Assembly: GCF_000264375.1 (NCBI RefSeq)
Contig: NZ_AJXW01000037.1
Location: forward strand, 1 to 64,000
Direction of reading: 5' to 3'
From: Rhodanobacter thiooxydans LCS2
GTDB taxonomy: Bacteria; Pseudomonadota; Gammaproteobacteria; Xanthomonadales; Rhodanobacteraceae
DNA: 64,000 bases
Positions 19,711-29,907 of this stretch are shown here, one piece after another; position 1 is the first letter of the stretch; every line of letters starts with the position of its first letter. Position numbers and translations under genes: made by a program. The notes below the pieces were generated by a model. It did no database searches and was not told the origin of the DNA. It was given only the letters and a program-made list of their open reading frames with translations.

Positions 19711-19738
19711 AAAATCCCCGGCACGCCGGGGATTTTTT
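19711..19738. terminator. Bidirectional intrinsic terminator between the XRE gene and gyrA
   Basis: AAATCCCCGGC / GCCGGGGATTT stem (19712-19722, 19725-19735) followed by TTT on the plus strand and preceded by A's that give a T-run on the minus strand. It serves two convergent genes. Confidence 0.88.
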
Positions 19739-19753
19739 CGTTTCAAGCCGGAC

Positions 19754-22369
19754 TCACTCGTCAGTTGCCGATGGCTCGATGGCCACGGAGCCGTCATCAT
19801 CGGATGGACTTGCGACACCGACGACCTCGGCATCCTCGCCGTTGTCCTCGTCCGCCTCCAGCCGCATCACGCTGACCAGCGTTTCGTCTGCCGGCAGGCG
19901 GATCAGGGTGACACCCTGGGTATTGCGGCCCAGCTGCGAGACTTCGGCCACGCGGGTACGCACCAGGGTGCCCTTGTCGGAAATCAGCATCAGCTCGTGC
20001 GCCTCGCTGACCTGCACCGCGGCGACCAGCGCGCCGTTGCGCTCGGAGCACTGGATGCCGATCACGCCCTGGGTACCGCGGCCTTTCTTGGTGAACTCGG
20101 CCAGTTGGGTGCGCTTGCCGTAACCGCGTTCCGTCGCGGTGAGGATGTCGCCCTCCGCCGCCACGATTAGCGAGACCACCTGCGCACCTTCGGCCAGCTT
20201 CATGCCGCGCACGCCGGTGGCGGTGCGCCCCATCGAACGCACGGTGTTCTCGTCGAAGCGGTTGACCTTGCCGTTGGAGGCGAACAACAGGATGTCGCTG
20301 TTGCCATCGGTCAGCTCGACGTTGACCAGCGCGTCATCATCGTTCAGCTTGATGGCGAGCTTGCCCTTCTGCAGCTGGAACGCAAACTCGCTCAGCGGGG
20401 TCTTCTTGACCGTGCCGTGCTTCGTCGCGAAGAACACGAAGCGGTCATCGCTGTATTCGCGGATGGGAAGCACCGCCTGCACCTTCTCGCCGTCGCCCAG
20501 CGGCAGCAGGTTGATGATCGGCTTGCCACGCGCGCCAGGACCCGCTTCGGGGATCTGATAGACCTTGAGCCAGTAGACGCGGCCGGTGCTGGTGAAGGCA
20601 AGCAGGGTGTCGTGCGTGTTGACCACCCACAGCTGCTCGACCACGTCCTCGTCCTTCAGCGCCGAGGCCGAGCGCCCCTTGCCACCGCGCTTCTGCGCGC
20701 GGTATGTGCTGGCCGGCTGGCGCTTGATGTAGCCGGTGTGCGACAACGTGACCACCATGTCTTCCGGCGCGATCAGGTCGAGTACGTTGAGGTCTTCCTG
20801 CGAATGCTGGATCTCGGTGCGGCGGGCATCGCCGAACTCGACCTTGATCGCCTCCAGTTCCTCGCGGATCACCTGCAGCAGGCGGTCCGGATTCTCCAGG
20901 ATCTCGATCAGGCCGCGGATGGTTTCCAGGATCTGGCGGTATTCGTCGGAAAGCTTTTCCTGCTCCAGCCCGGTGAGGCGGTGCAGGCGCATCGCCAGGA
21001 TTTCCAGTGCCTGCGCCTCGGACAGCTGGTAGCCATCGGCCTTCAGGCCATCGCGCGGATCCATGTCCTCCGGTCGCGAGGCACCGGCGCCGCTGGCGGA
21101 CAACAGGGTCCGCACCAGGCCGGCTTCCCAGCGCCGCACCACCATGCGCTCGCGCGCCTCGGCCGGCGACGACGAGGTCTTGATCAGCTCGATCATCTCG
21201 TCGATGTTGGCCAGCGCGACGGTGAGGCCTTCGAGGATGTGCGCGCGGGCACGCGCCTTGCGCAGGTCGAAGATGGTGCGACGGGTGACCACCTCGCGCC
21301 GATGGCGGATGAACGCCTCGAGGATGTCCTTGAGATTGAGCAGCTTCGGCTGGCCGTCCAGCAAGGCCACCATGTTGATGCCGAAGGTGACCTGCAGCTG
21401 GGTCTGCTGGAACAGGTTGTTCAGCACCACGTCGCCCATCGCATCCTTGCGGATTTCGATGACGACGCGCATGCCGTCCTTGTCGGATTCGTCGCGCAGC
21501 TCGCTGATGCCTTCGAGCTTCTTCTCCTTGACCAGCTCGGCGATCTTCTCGATCAGCCGGGCCTTGTTCACCTGGTACGGCAGCTCGTGGACGATGATCG
21601 TCTCGCGGCCGTTCGGCTCGGTCTCGATCTCGGCCTTCGCGCGCACCAGGATGCGACCGCGACCGGTGCGGTAGGCCTCGATGATGCCGGAGGACCCGTT
21701 GATGATGCCGTGGGTCGGGAAATCCGGGCCGGGGATGTAGTGCATCAACTGATCGATCGACAGCGCGGGCTCGTCGATCAGCGCGATCGTCGCGGCGATC
21801 ACCTCGTTGAGGTTGTGTGGCGGGATGTTGGTGGCCATGCCGACCGCGATGCCGGCCGAGCCGTTCACCAGCAGGTTCGGCACGCGCGTGGGCAGCACCA
21901 GCGGTTCGTGCTCGCTCTCGTCGTAGTTCGGACCGAAGTCGACGGTTTCCTTGTCGATGTCGGCCAGCAGCTCGTGACTGAGCCGCGACATGCGCACCTC
22001 GGTGTAACGCATGGCGGCGGCGCTGTCGCCGTCGACCGAACCGAAGTTGCCCTGGCCGTCGACCAGCATGTAGCGCAGCGAGAACGGCTGCGCCAGGCGT
22101 ACGATCGCGTCATACACCGACTGGTCGCCGTGCGGATGGTACTTACCGATGACGTCACCGACCACGCGGGCCGACTTCTTGTACGGCTTGTTGTAGACGT
22201 TGCCCAGCTCATTCATCGCGAACAGCACGCGGCGATGCACGGGTTTCAGACCGTCGCGGACATCCGGGAGGGCGCGGCCCACGATCACGCTCATGGCGTA
22301 GTCGAGGTAGCTCTGGCGCATCTCGTCTTCGATGTTGACGCGAATCACTTCTTTGGCGAGCTCTGCCAT
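19754..22369 (-). CDS. gyrA: DNA gyrase subunit A
   Basis: 871 aa type II topoisomerase subunit that cuts and rejoins DNA. Catalytic R121-Y122 lies in [12 protein letters not shown], followed by the GyrA core and six C-terminal beta-propeller blades, including the GyrA box QKRGGKG. The C-terminus is a very acidic tail ([12 protein letters not shown] and SDDDGS). Numbering from the ATG at 22369 coincides with E. coli: the quinolone-determining stretch reads H80-G81-D82-Q83-S84-V85-Y86-D87, so position 83 is Gln rather than Ser. The gene is isolated between terminator and a long upstream gap. Confidence 0.98.
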   Translation of the reverse strand: MAELAKEVIRVNIEDEMRQSYLDYAMSVIVGRALPDVRDGLKPVHRRVLFAMNELGNVYNKPYKKSARVVGDVIGKYHPHGDQSVYDAIVRLAQPFSLRYMLVDGQGNFGSVDGDSAAAMRYTEVRMSRLSHELLADIDKETVDFGPNYDESEHEPLVLPTRVPNLLVNGSAGIAVGMATNIPPHNLNEVIAATIALIDEPALSIDQLMHYIPGPDFPTHGIINGSSGIIEAYRTGRGRILVRAKAEIETEPNGRETIIVHELPYQVNKARLIEKIAELVKEKKLEGISELRDESDKDGMRVVIEIRKDAMGDVVLNNLFQQTQLQVTFGINMVALLDGQPKLLNLKDILEAFIRHRREVVTRRTIFDLRKARARAHILEGLTVALANIDEMIELIKTSSSPAEARERMVVRRWEAGLVRTLLSASGAGASRPEDMDPRDGLKADGYQLSEAQALEILAMRLHRLTGLEQEKLSDEYRQILETIRGLIEILENPDRLLQVIREELEAIKVEFGDARRTEIQHSQEDLNVLDLIAPEDMVVTLSHTGYIKRQPASTYRAQKRGGKGRSASALKDEDVVEQLWVVNTHDTLLAFTSTGRVYWLKVYQIPEAGPGARGKPIINLLPLGDGEKVQAVLPIREYSDDRFVFFATKHGTVKKTPLSEFAFQLQKGKLAIKLNDDDALVNVELTDGNSDILLFASNGKVNRFDENTVRSMGRTATGVRGMKLAEGAQVVSLIVAAEGDILTATERGYGKRTQLAEFTKKGRGTQGVIGIQCSERNGALVAAVQVSEAHELMLISDKGTLVRTRVAEVSQLGRNTQGVTLIRLPADETLVSVMRLEADEDNGEDAEVVGVASPSDDDGSVAIEPSATDE

Positions 22370-22453
22370 CAATCGGCTTCCCTGATAACAAAAAAAAGGG
22401 CCTCGACACCGCGCCTCAAGCGCATGCGCCAGCAACCTGAAATCAACCTTGAA

Positions 22454-22459
22454 AGTGTA
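22454..22459 (-). promoter_or_regulatory. -10 element candidate for gyrA
   Basis: TACACT on the minus strand, in the AT-rich 22370-22510 stretch upstream of gyrA. No convincing -35 at 16-18 bases. The rest of the 269-base gap to mtnA shows no gene. Confidence 0.3.
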
Positions 22460-22638
22460 GCATGAACGGCATCAAAAAGACAGGATTTAGTCTTTGTTAA
22501 TCAATAGCTTGCAACATCATGCGCAAGTGCAGGACAAGCCTCGGGCAGGCTGCCGGAAAATTGAGCAAGGTGGCGAACGGCGCTTGCCGGAACGAGATTC
22601 CCGGCGCGCGCAAACCGCGGCTTCCGCGTGAGGGCGTT

Positions 22639-23658
22639 TCAGCGCCCGAACATGGCCTGCATCGCCATGCCGTTCGGCCGCTCGATCACGCCGCGCTCGG
22701 TCACGATGGCGTCGATCAACTCCGCCGGGGTCACGTCGAACACCGGGTTCCAGGCCTGCGCGCCCTCGACCACGGTGCGGCGCCCGGCGGTGCCGAGCAG
22801 CTCGGCCGGGTCGCGCAGCTCGATCTCGATCTCCTCGCCGCTGCCGGTGGCCATATCGACGGTGGAGGATGGCGCCACCACCATGAACTTCACGCCGTGG
22901 TACTTCGCCGCGATCGCCAGCTGATAGGTGCCGATCTTGTTGGCGACGTCGCCATTGGCAGCGATGCGGTCGGCGCCCACGACCACCCATTGCACCGCAC
23001 CGGACCTCATCAGATGCGCGGCGGCGGAATCGGCGATCAGCTGCGCAGGGATACCGTCGCGCACCAGTTCCCACATGGTCAGTCGCGCGCCCTGCTGCCA
23101 AGGCCGGGTTTCACCGGCATAGACCCGCGCGATCCGACCTGCCGCCACGCCGGCGCGGATCACCCCCAACGCGGTGCCGTAGCCGGCGGTGGCCAGCGAG
23201 CCGGTGTTGCAATGGGTCAGCACGCCCGAGCCCGGCGCGATCAGGCCAGCGCCCAGCTCGCCCATGCGCCGGTTCGCGGCAAGATCCTCGTCCTGGATCG
23301 CCTGCGCCTCGCGCAGCAACGCATCGGCATCGGCGCCGGCGGCGAGGCGTCGCTTCATCCGGTCCAGCGCCCACATCAGGTTTACCGCGGTGGGACGCGC
23401 GGCGCGCAGCGTGGCCAGCACCGGTTCCAGCGCCATGCCCTGCTGCGCCGCCATCGCCACGCCCCAGGCCGCGGCGATGCCGATCGCCGGCGCGCCGCGC
23501 ACGGCCAGGTCGCGGATCGCCTCGGTCACCTGCGCGGCGTCGCGGCAGTCGACCCAGCGTTCCTCGCCGGGCAGCAGGCGCTGGTCGAGCAGGCGCAGAT
23601 GGCCGCCCTGCCACTGCACGGCGCGGATGGAATCGTGGGCTTCAGCGGTAGTGGTCAT
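22639..23658 (-). CDS. mtnA: S-methyl-5-thioribose-1-phosphate isomerase
   Basis: 339 aa enzyme of the methionine salvage pathway, converting methylthioribose 1-phosphate to methylthioribulose 1-phosphate. The catalytic cysteine is in [16 protein letters not shown] and the catalytic aspartate in [18 protein letters not shown], both invariant in MtnA and related eIF2B-like folds. N-terminal [14 protein letters not shown] is also typical. No other salvage genes flank it. It has no Shine-Dalgarno sequence but a -10-like element six bases upstream. Confidence 0.95.
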   Translation of the reverse strand: MTTTAEAHDSIRAVQWQGGHLRLLDQRLLPGEERWVDCRDAAQVTEAIRDLAVRGAPAIGIAAAWGVAMAAQQGMALEPVLATLRAARPTAVNLMWALDRMKRRLAAGADADALLREAQAIQDEDLAANRRMGELGAGLIAPGSGVLTHCNTGSLATAGYGTALGVIRAGVAAGRIARVYAGETRPWQQGARLTMWELVRDGIPAQLIADSAAAHLMRSGAVQWVVVGADRIAANGDVANKIGTYQLAIAAKYHGVKFMVVAPSSTVDMATGSGEEIEIELRDPAELLGTAGRRTVVEGAQAWNPVFDVTPAELIDAIVTERGVIERPNGMAMQAMFGR

Positions 23659-23664
23659 CCGGCC

Positions 23665-23670
23665 ATTATC
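23665..23670 (-). promoter_or_regulatory. -10 element immediately before mtnA
   Basis: GATAAT on the minus strand ends six bases before the mtnA ATG (23658). With no ribosome site in between, a leaderless transcript is predicted. No clear -35. Confidence 0.4.
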
Positions 23671-23710
23671 GCCCGCCGCGCACGCATTGCGCGCGGTAGG
23701 CGGCGACGAA

Positions 23711-24778
23711 TCAGTCGCGCTGGTGCAACCACTGGTGGATCGCCGGCGGCACTTCGCGCTGCGCGCGACTGGACACGTAGATGCCGATGTGGCCGCCCTT
23801 GAATGCGAGCTGGGTGTAGTCGGTGGTGCCGACGTACTTGCCCAGCGCGCGCGCGGCGTCCGGCGGCACCAGGTGGTCCTGCTCGGCGAAGATGTTCAAT
23901 ACCGGCTGGGTGATCATGCCCAGATCCACGTTCTGACCACCGATCTGAAGCGTGCCCTCGACCAGCTTGTTGCCCTGGTAGAAATCCTTGATGAACTGGC
24001 GGAACGCCTCACCGGCCTGGTCCGGTGAATCGAAGATCCAGCGCTCCATGCGCAGGAAGTTCTCCAGCTCGGCAGGTTTGTCGAGGATATCGACCATGTC
24101 GATGTACTTCTGCTGGGTCAGCCGCAGCGGCTTCAGCGTGAGGTAGACATAGTTCATCAACCCGGCCGGGATGTTGCCCATGGTGTCGACGAACAGGTCC
24201 ACGTCCATGCGGCGGCACCAGTGCGACAGCATGTTGTCCGGCGTGTGGAAATCCACCGGGGTGACCATGGTGATCAGGTTCTTCACCTTGTCCGGGTGCA
24301 GCGCGGTGTAGCACAGCGAGAACGCGCCGCCCTGGCAGATGCCGAGCAGGCTGATCGCGTCCAGGTCGTGCCGCGCGCGCACCGCGTCGACACAGCGGTC
24401 GAGGTAGCCGTTGATGTAGTCGTCCAGGGTCAGCCAGCGGTCGGCGCCGTCGGGATAGCCCCAGTCGATCAGGTAGACGTCCTCGCCCTGCTCCAGCAGG
24501 TTGCGCACCATCGAACGGTCGGTCTGCAGGTCGGTCATCCACACCGTGTTGACCAGCGCGTAGACGATCAGCAGCGGGGTCTTCGCGGTGGGCTTGCCGT
24601 GGCCGGTGAAGTGCCAGACCTTCAGCTTGTCCTCGCTGTAGACCAGTTCGCGCGGCGTGTTGGCGTATTCGGGCTCGCGCATGCTGCGCAGGTTGCCCAT
24701 GCCGGCAGCCAGCTTGTGCTGGAAGGTGGCGATGTCGGCGAGTGCCCTGGCCGGGTCGATGCGCAGTGGCGTCTGCAT
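23711..24778 (-). CDS. phaC: Class III poly(R)-hydroxyalkanoate synthase subunit PhaC
   Basis: 355 aa catalytic subunit that polymerises hydroxyacyl-CoA into PHA granules. The lipase-like box is GICQGG with nucleophile C148; the other triad members are in EQDHLVPPD and GGHIGIYVS. The short length, lacking the N-terminal domain of class I enzymes, defines class III together with PhaE. It starts 13 bases after the phaE stop, so phaE-phaC is one operon. No phaA, phaB, phasin or depolymerase gene is in the window. Confidence 0.95.
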   Translation of the reverse strand: MQTPLRIDPARALADIATFQHKLAAGMGNLRSMREPEYANTPRELVYSEDKLKVWHFTGHGKPTAKTPLLIVYALVNTVWMTDLQTDRSMVRNLLEQGEDVYLIDWGYPDGADRWLTLDDYINGYLDRCVDAVRARHDLDAISLLGICQGGAFSLCYTALHPDKVKNLITMVTPVDFHTPDNMLSHWCRRMDVDLFVDTMGNIPAGLMNYVYLTLKPLRLTQQKYIDMVDILDKPAELENFLRMERWIFDSPDQAGEAFRQFIKDFYQGNKLVEGTLQIGGQNVDLGMITQPVLNIFAEQDHLVPPDAARALGKYVGTTDYTQLAFKGGHIGIYVSSRAQREVPPAIHQWLHQRD

Positions 24779-24791
24779 GGTTCAGGTCTCC

Positions 24792-25823
24792 TTACTTGCG
24801 CTTGCGCGGACTGGGAGCGGGCGCGGCGGTCGGTTTGCGTGTCGCTTTTGCCGGCACCTTCTTCGCTGCCGCCACGGATTTCGCGGGCGTGCTCTTCTTC
24901 GGTGCCGACGCCGCGATTCGGCCACTGGCCAACTGGCGTTTCAGCGCCGCCAGCTCGCCGCGCAGGGCCATGATCTCGTCAGCATGGTCGGCGGATGCAC
25001 CGGATTGGCGGCTGGCGTGAAACTCGCGGCGCAGGGCCTGCAGCCGCTCGCCGAGGCTGGACACCTCGCTGCGCGTCGGCATGCCGAGCTGCTGGCACAT
25101 CTGCTCGGTCTGCTGCTGCTGCAGCTGGCGCACGCGCATCTGCGTGTCGGCCATCTCGCCGTAAACGTCGCGGAACTCGTCGGACAACGCGATCTCGGCG
25201 TAGGCCTCTTCGGAGGCGTCCACCCACAGGTCGTACAGCACTTTCAGCGAATCGACCTGGCGACCCGGCTCGGCCAGCTTGTCTTGCAGACGCTGCATGC
25301 CTTGCGTGTTGGCGCGCTGGATCAGCTCCTGGTAACGTGCGATGGCCTGTATCGAGGCCATCAAGGCGATGGCCAGTGCCTGCTGCTGCATCTGCTGCTC
25401 ACGGTTCAGGCCGAAAGCCGGCGTCGGCCCTTGTACTCCCGCCAGGTCGGCAAAACCGCTGTGTCGAGCCGCCTGCATCCACGCCTGCCATTGCCGCGCA
25501 AAACCTTCGGCAGCAGCGCTGTCGATGCCGCCGAACGCCTGCGTGAATGGTTGGCTGGCACCGCCGAACATCTGCTGCAGTTGCTGACGCCAGCCCGTTG
25601 CCGGCTGGGCCGCACCGCCGCTGGCGGCCGCCTGCATCCAGTCGAAATACCCCTTCAACCCGGCCAGCGTGCGCTCCAGCGTGTCGTTGCCAGCGGCTGG
25701 CGCTGGCGATGACGCAAACGGATTGGCTGCCGACGGCGGCTGGAACTGGCGCGTCCAGGCATCCCAGGATTGCTGCGCCAGCGCCTGATAGTCCTTGATG
25801 AAATCGTTCGCCGGGTCGGCCAT
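24792..25823 (-). CDS. phaE: Class III poly(R)-hydroxyalkanoate synthase subunit PhaE
   Basis: 343 aa non-catalytic partner that activates PhaC. The helical body (DFIKDYQALAQQSWDAWTRQF, FNLAGL-like spacing and the conserved WVDASEEAYAEIALSDEFRDVYG) is that of PhaE. Coiled-coil-prone Gln-rich stretches follow near residues 225-275. The C-terminus is an Ala/Lys/Pro-rich basic tail ending RKRK, suggestive of nucleic-acid or granule contact. Its position ahead of phaC is the standard order in class III loci. Confidence 0.92.
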   Translation of the reverse strand: MADPANDFIKDYQALAQQSWDAWTRQFQPPSAANPFASSPAPAAGNDTLERTLAGLKGYFDWMQAAASGGAAQPATGWRQQLQQMFGGASQPFTQAFGGIDSAAAEGFARQWQAWMQAARHSGFADLAGVQGPTPAFGLNREQQMQQQALAIALMASIQAIARYQELIQRANTQGMQRLQDKLAEPGRQVDSLKVLYDLWVDASEEAYAEIALSDEFRDVYGEMADTQMRVRQLQQQQTEQMCQQLGMPTRSEVSSLGERLQALRREFHASRQSGASADHADEIMALRGELAALKRQLASGRIAASAPKKSTPAKSVAAAKKVPAKATRKPTAAPAPSPRKRK

Positions 25824-25896
25824 CGGTGCATCCTCTTGCAGGGTCCACCCATCCTAGCAAAAGCAGGTTGCACAAAATCACTGGTGCCCAAACGCA

Positions 25897-25922
25897 CGAG
25901 GCCCGGCATCAGCCGGGCCTCG
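25897..25922 (-). terminator. Hairpin after pnp
   Basis: 11-bp perfect stem CGAGGCCCGGC / GCCGGGCCTCG with a four-base loop, starting 22 bases after the pnp stop. The trailing sequence is TGCGTTTGG, so intrinsic termination would be weak; stem stability alone suggests a 3' end barrier. Confidence 0.6.
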
Positions 25923-25944
25923 CGGAATGGCCTTGTCCGGAAAC

Positions 25945-28050
25945 TCAGACGCCGGCGCGCTCTTCCTCGGTCACGGCCTTCATCGACAGGCGGATGCGAC
26001 CCTGCTTGTCCACTTCGAGCACCTTGACCTTGACGATGTCGCCTTCCTTCAGCTTGTCGGATACCTTCTCGACGCGCTCGTCGGAGATCTGCGAGACGTG
26101 CACCAGACCATCCTTGCCCGGCATGATCGTGACGAAGGCGCCGAAGTCCATCAGCTTGGCCACCCTGCCCTCATAGATGCGGCCCGGCTCGACGTCCGAG
26201 ACGATCTGCTCGATGCGCTTCCTGGCCGTTTCGCCCGCCTCGCGGTTGACCGAGCCGATGACGATGGTGCCGTCGTCGCTGATGTCGATGGTGGTGCCGG
26301 TCTCCTCGGTGATCGAGCGGATGGTGGCGCCGCCCTTGCCGATCACTTCGCGGATCTTGTCCGGGTGGATCTTGATGGTGATCAGGCGCGGGGCATACTC
26401 GCTCATCTCGGCGCGGGCGGTGCTGATCGCCTTGGCCATCTCGCCGAGGATGTGCAGGCGACCGCGCTTGGCCTGGGCCAGCGCCACCTTCATGATCTCC
26501 TCGGTGATGCCGTCGATCTTGATGTCCATCTGCAGCGCGGAAATGCCTTCGGCACTGCCGGCCACCTTGAAGTCCATGTCGCCGAGGTGATCCTCGTCGC
26601 CCAGGATGTCGGACAGCACGACGAAGTCGCTGCCTTCCTTGACCAGGCCCATCGCGATGCCGGCCACCGGCGCCTTCAGCGGCACGCCGGCATCCATCAT
26701 CGCCAGCGAGGAGCCGCACACCGAGGCCATCGACGAGGAGCCGTTGGACTCGGTGATTTCCGAGACCACGCGCACCACGTACGGGAATTCCTCGATGCCC
26801 GGCTTGACCGCCTGCACGCCGCGCTTGGCAAGACGGCCGTGGCCGATCTCGCGGCGCTTCGGCGCGCCGAAGCGGCCGGCCTCGCCCACCGAGAACGGCG
26901 GGAAGTTGTAATGGAACAGGAACGGATCCTTCGACTCGCCGCCGGGTGCGTCGATGATCTGCGCGTCACGCGTGGTGCCCAGCGTGATCACGACCAGGGC
27001 CTGCGTCTCGCCGCGGGTGAACAGCGCGGAACCATGCGTACGCGGCAGTACCCCGACGCGGGCGGTGATCGCGCGCACGTCGTCGAGCTGGCGGCCGTCG
27101 ATACGCACCTTGGTCTTCAGCACGCTGTCGCGCATGGTGTGGTATTCGAGTTCCTCGAATTCCTTGGCCATCGCGGTGGTGGACCAGCCGTTCTCTTCGG
27201 CCTGCGCCTTGAGACCAGCCAGCACATCAGCCTTGATCGCGGAGATCGCGTCGCGACGCTCCAGCTTGTCGCGCACCTGGAACGCTGCGGCCAGCTGATT
27301 GCCGACCGCGCCCTTGACGGCGGCGACCAGAGACTCGTTGCGCGCCGGTGCCCGCCAGTCCCACGACGGCTTGCCGGCTTCGGTGGCCAGCTCGGCGATC
27401 GCGCGGATCGCGGTCTGCATCTGCTGGTGGCCGAACATCACCGCGCCTAGCATCACGTCCTCGGACAGCAGCTGCGCCTCGGATTCCACCATCAACACGG
27501 CACCGGCGGTACCGGCGACGACCAGGTCCAGCTGGGAAGTCTTCAGCTCGGTGGCCGACGGGTTCAACAGGTACTTGCCACCCGCGTAGCCGACGCGGGC
27601 GGCGCCGATGGGACCCTTGAACGGGATCCCGGCCAGGCTCAGCGCGGCGGATGCACCGATCAGCGCCGGAATGTCGCCGTCGATCTCGGGGTTGAGCGAG
27701 ACGACCTGGGCGATGACCTGCACCTCGTTCTTGAAATCGTCCGGGAACAGCGGGCGCACCGGGCGATCGATCAGACGCGAGGTCAGCGTCTCCTTCTCGG
27801 TCGGGCGGCCTTCGCGCTTGAAGAAGCCGCCGGGAATGCGGCCGGCGGAGTAGAACTTCTCCACGTAGTCGACGGTGAGCGGGAAGAAGTCCTGCCCTTC
27901 CTTCTGCTTGGCAGCGGCCACGGCGGTGACCAGCACCACCGTGCCGCCCATGCTGACCATGACCGCACCGGATGCCTGGCGGGCAATTTCGCCCGTCTCC
28001 AGCGTGACTTCGTGATTACCGTACTGGAATGACTTGGTTACTTTTGCCAC
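25945..28050 (-). CDS. pnp: Polyribonucleotide nucleotidyltransferase (PNPase)
   Basis: 701 aa phosphorolytic 3'-5' exoribonuclease and degradosome partner. Two RNase PH domains (first with [30 protein letters not shown], second with [17 protein letters not shown] and the [12 protein letters not shown] catalytic region), then KH ([15 protein letters not shown]) and S1 ([13 protein letters not shown]) domains. It begins with GTG ([11 protein letters not shown]). Last gene of the rimP-to-pnp block; the gap before it holds two hairpins like those used for PNPase autocontrol in enterobacteria. Confidence 0.98.
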   Translation of the reverse strand: MAKVTKSFQYGNHEVTLETGEIARQASGAVMVSMGGTVVLVTAVAAAKQKEGQDFFPLTVDYVEKFYSAGRIPGGFFKREGRPTEKETLTSRLIDRPVRPLFPDDFKNEVQVIAQVVSLNPEIDGDIPALIGASAALSLAGIPFKGPIGAARVGYAGGKYLLNPSATELKTSQLDLVVAGTAGAVLMVESEAQLLSEDVMLGAVMFGHQQMQTAIRAIAELATEAGKPSWDWRAPARNESLVAAVKGAVGNQLAAAFQVRDKLERRDAISAIKADVLAGLKAQAEENGWSTTAMAKEFEELEYHTMRDSVLKTKVRIDGRQLDDVRAITARVGVLPRTHGSALFTRGETQALVVITLGTTRDAQIIDAPGGESKDPFLFHYNFPPFSVGEAGRFGAPKRREIGHGRLAKRGVQAVKPGIEEFPYVVRVVSEITESNGSSSMASVCGSSLAMMDAGVPLKAPVAGIAMGLVKEGSDFVVLSDILGDEDHLGDMDFKVAGSAEGISALQMDIKIDGITEEIMKVALAQAKRGRLHILGEMAKAISTARAEMSEYAPRLITIKIHPDKIREVIGKGGATIRSITEETGTTIDISDDGTIVIGSVNREAGETARKRIEQIVSDVEPGRIYEGRVAKLMDFGAFVTIMPGKDGLVHVSQISDERVEKVSDKLKEGDIVKVKVLEVDKQGRIRLSMKAVTEEERAGV

Positions 28051-28079
28051 GTGCTTAATTCCTGATCTGATTGAGAAGT

Positions 28080-28127
28080 GCGCTCACGGGTGGGCGCCTC
28101 TTGATCTTTGCGTTCACGGATGAACGC
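28080..28127 (-). promoter_or_regulatory. Tandem related hairpins in the rpsO-pnp gap
   Basis: Two 18-base hairpins, 28080-28097 (one imperfect pair) and 28110-28127 (GCGTTCA / TGAACGC, CGGA loop on the plus strand), are near copies of each other. In enterobacteria RNase III cleaves a hairpin in the pnp leader and PNPase then represses itself; these are plausible counterparts. Confidence 0.55.
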
Positions 28128-28132
28128 ATGGA

Positions 28133-28402
28133 TTACCGCCGCAGGCCGAGGCGTTCGATCAGGGTCTGGTAGCGCGCAAGATCGCGATCCTTCAGATAGC
28201 TGAGCAGGCGCTTGCGCTGGTTGACCAGCTTCAGCAGGCCACGGCGGGAGTGATGATCCTGCTTGTGGTCCTTGAAGTGGCCAGTGAGATGGTCGATGCG
28301 GGCGGACAGCAGGGCCACCTGGACCTCGGTCGAGCCGGTGTCGTTGGGCACGCGGCCGAAATCAGCGATGATCTTGCCGGTCTGTTCTGCGGTAAGAGAC
28401 AT
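28133..28402 (-). CDS. rpsO: 30S ribosomal protein uS15
   Basis: 89 aa, the full length of S15, which binds the central domain of 16S rRNA. Conserved [35 protein letters not shown] is present. The start at 28402 (MSLTAEQ) gives the standard N-terminus; the 16 extra in-frame upstream residues run into a palindrome. Sits between truB and pnp as in enterobacteria, where S15 represses its own translation through a leader pseudoknot. Confidence 0.97.
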   Translation of the reverse strand: MSLTAEQTGKIIADFGRVPNDTGSTEVQVALLSARIDHLTGHFKDHKQDHHSRRGLLKLVNQRKRLLSYLKDRDLARYQTLIERLGLRR

Positions 28403-28428
28403 GGTTGTACGTTTCCTTGAAAGGCGAT

Positions 28429-28476
28429 GCGAAGCTTGCGCTTGCGTCATCGCGATGACGCAAGCGCAAGCTTCGC
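28429..28476. repeat. 48-bp perfect palindrome in the truB-rpsO gap
   Basis: Bases 28429-28452 and 28453-28476 are exact reverse complements with no spacer (centre ATCG/CGAT). It lies 27 bases before the rpsO start. The RNA would form a 22-bp stem. There is no T-run. It could be an RNase III site, a REP-type element or part of rpsO control. Confidence 0.85.
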
Positions 28477-28568
28477 CTAGGTGAGTGAAAGTGTTGAAAT
28501 AACTTGTCTATTCTACTGATGGGAGTGGTGCTTCAACAAGAGCGCCGCCTGCCGTCGGAGCAAATCGG

Positions 28569-29495
28569 TCAACCCGGCGGCAGATTGAAGCCGCGCACGA
28601 TGCGCGCACGCCCTTCAGCATCGGCTTCCAGCAACGCCAGCAGCGCGCCGTCACTGGCGTATGCCGCGCAATGCCCGACTTCCGGCAGGCCCGGCAGCAC
28701 AATCTGCTGGCCGCGCGATATGGCCATGCTCTGCGTCTCATCGAGCCGCAATACCGGCAGATCGGACAGGCCGGCCGATACCGGCAGCAGCCATGCTAGC
28801 AAAGCCTCGTCGCCCTGCTCCACCGCCTGCTCCAACTGCGTCAGGGTGACCATCCGCGGCTCGCGGAACGGCTCGACCCAGATCCGGCGCAACGCGGTCA
28901 GGTGGGCGCCGCAGCCCAGGTCCTCGCCCAGGTCCACCGCCAGCGAACGGACATAGGTACCCGAGCCGCACTCCACCCGCAGCTGCAGCGTATCGCCTTC
29001 GCGCGCCAGCAGCTCCAGACGGTGCACCTCCACCTCGCGCGGGGCCAGCTCGACGGTTTCACCGCGGCGTGCCTTGGCATACAGTCGTTCGCCACCCTGC
29101 TTCAGCGCGGAATACATCGGCGGCACCTGCAGGATGCGCCCGCGCAACCTGGCCAGCGCCGCCTCGACCCTGGCGTCATCGAGCTCCGGTACCGGGCGCT
29201 GCTGAACGACTTCGCCTTCACTGTCGGCGGTATCCGTGGTGACGCCGAGCCGGCACTCGGCCAGATAGGCCTTGCGCGCGCCCAGCAGGCTGCCGGCCAG
29301 CTTGGTCGCCTCGCCGAAGCACAGCGGCAGCAGGCCGGTGGCCAGCGGATCGAGCGCACCGGTATGGCCACCCTTGGACGCACGCAGCAGCCGGCGCACG
29401 GTCTGCAGCGCCTGGTTGGAACTCAGGCCGGGCGGCTTGTCGAGCAGCACGATGCCGTGCAGGTCACGGAACGGGATGCGCGGCGAACGCTTCAT
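28569..29495 (-). CDS. truB: tRNA pseudouridine(55) synthase
   Basis: 308 aa enzyme that makes pseudouridine 55 in the T loop of tRNAs. The catalytic aspartate is in GGHTGALDPLATGLLP; GIVLLDKPPGLSSN and GTYVRSLAVDLGE are also typical, and a C-terminal PUA-like domain follows. The ATG at 29495 gives the family length; an upstream ATG at 29543 would overlap rbfA by 20 bases. It follows rbfA closely in the conserved infB-rbfA-truB-rpsO order. Confidence 0.96.
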   Translation of the reverse strand: MKRSPRIPFRDLHGIVLLDKPPGLSSNQALQTVRRLLRASKGGHTGALDPLATGLLPLCFGEATKLAGSLLGARKAYLAECRLGVTTDTADSEGEVVQQRPVPELDDARVEAALARLRGRILQVPPMYSALKQGGERLYAKARRGETVELAPREVEVHRLELLAREGDTLQLRVECGSGTYVRSLAVDLGEDLGCGAHLTALRRIWVEPFREPRMVTLTQLEQAVEQGDEALLAWLLPVSAGLSDLPVLRLDETQSMAISRGQQIVLPGLPEVGHCAAYASDGALLALLEADAEGRARIVRGFNLPPG

Positions 29496-29523
29496 CGACT
29501 CGGTGGAATTCCGTACTGGCGAT

Positions 29524-29907
29524 TCAATCGCGCTCGCCGCCATCCGGAGGCGCCAGATCGCGCACCTGCTGGCGCAGCAGCGACTCGATGCGCTCGCCCT
29601 TGTCGACCGAATCGTCGTACTTGAACTTCAGCTCCGGCACCCGGCGCATGCGCATGCCGCTGTGCGCCAGCGCGTGGCGGATCTCGTGGCTCATCTCGTT
29701 GAGCGCCTTCACTGCCGGCAAGCCCTGCTCCGGCAGCATGGTGGTCACCCACACCGTGGCCCAGTCGAGGTCACGGGTGATCTCCACGTCGCTTACGCTG
29801 GTCGACGGCAGCCCGTGGTCGCGCACCGCCGCGTGCACCAGCAAGCCCAGCTCGCGGCGCAGCTCGGCGCCAATGCGGTCAGTACGTTTGAAATCGCGGG
29901 AAGGCAT
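29524..29907 (-). CDS. rbfA: 30S ribosome-binding factor RbfA
   Basis: 127 aa KH-fold factor for 16S rRNA 5' end maturation and cold adaptation. The start MPSRDFKRTDRIGAELRREL and the body SDVEITRDLDWATVWVT match the family, as does the near-terminal basic/acidic stretch. The ATG at 29907 is used; further upstream the frame enters the GGGAAT repeat. Standard position after infB. Confidence 0.95.
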   Translation of the reverse strand: MPSRDFKRTDRIGAELRRELGLLVHAAVRDHGLPSTSVSDVEITRDLDWATVWVTTMLPEQGLPAVKALNEMSHEIRHALAHSGMRMRRVPELKFKYDDSVDKGERIESLLRQQVRDLAPPDGGERD

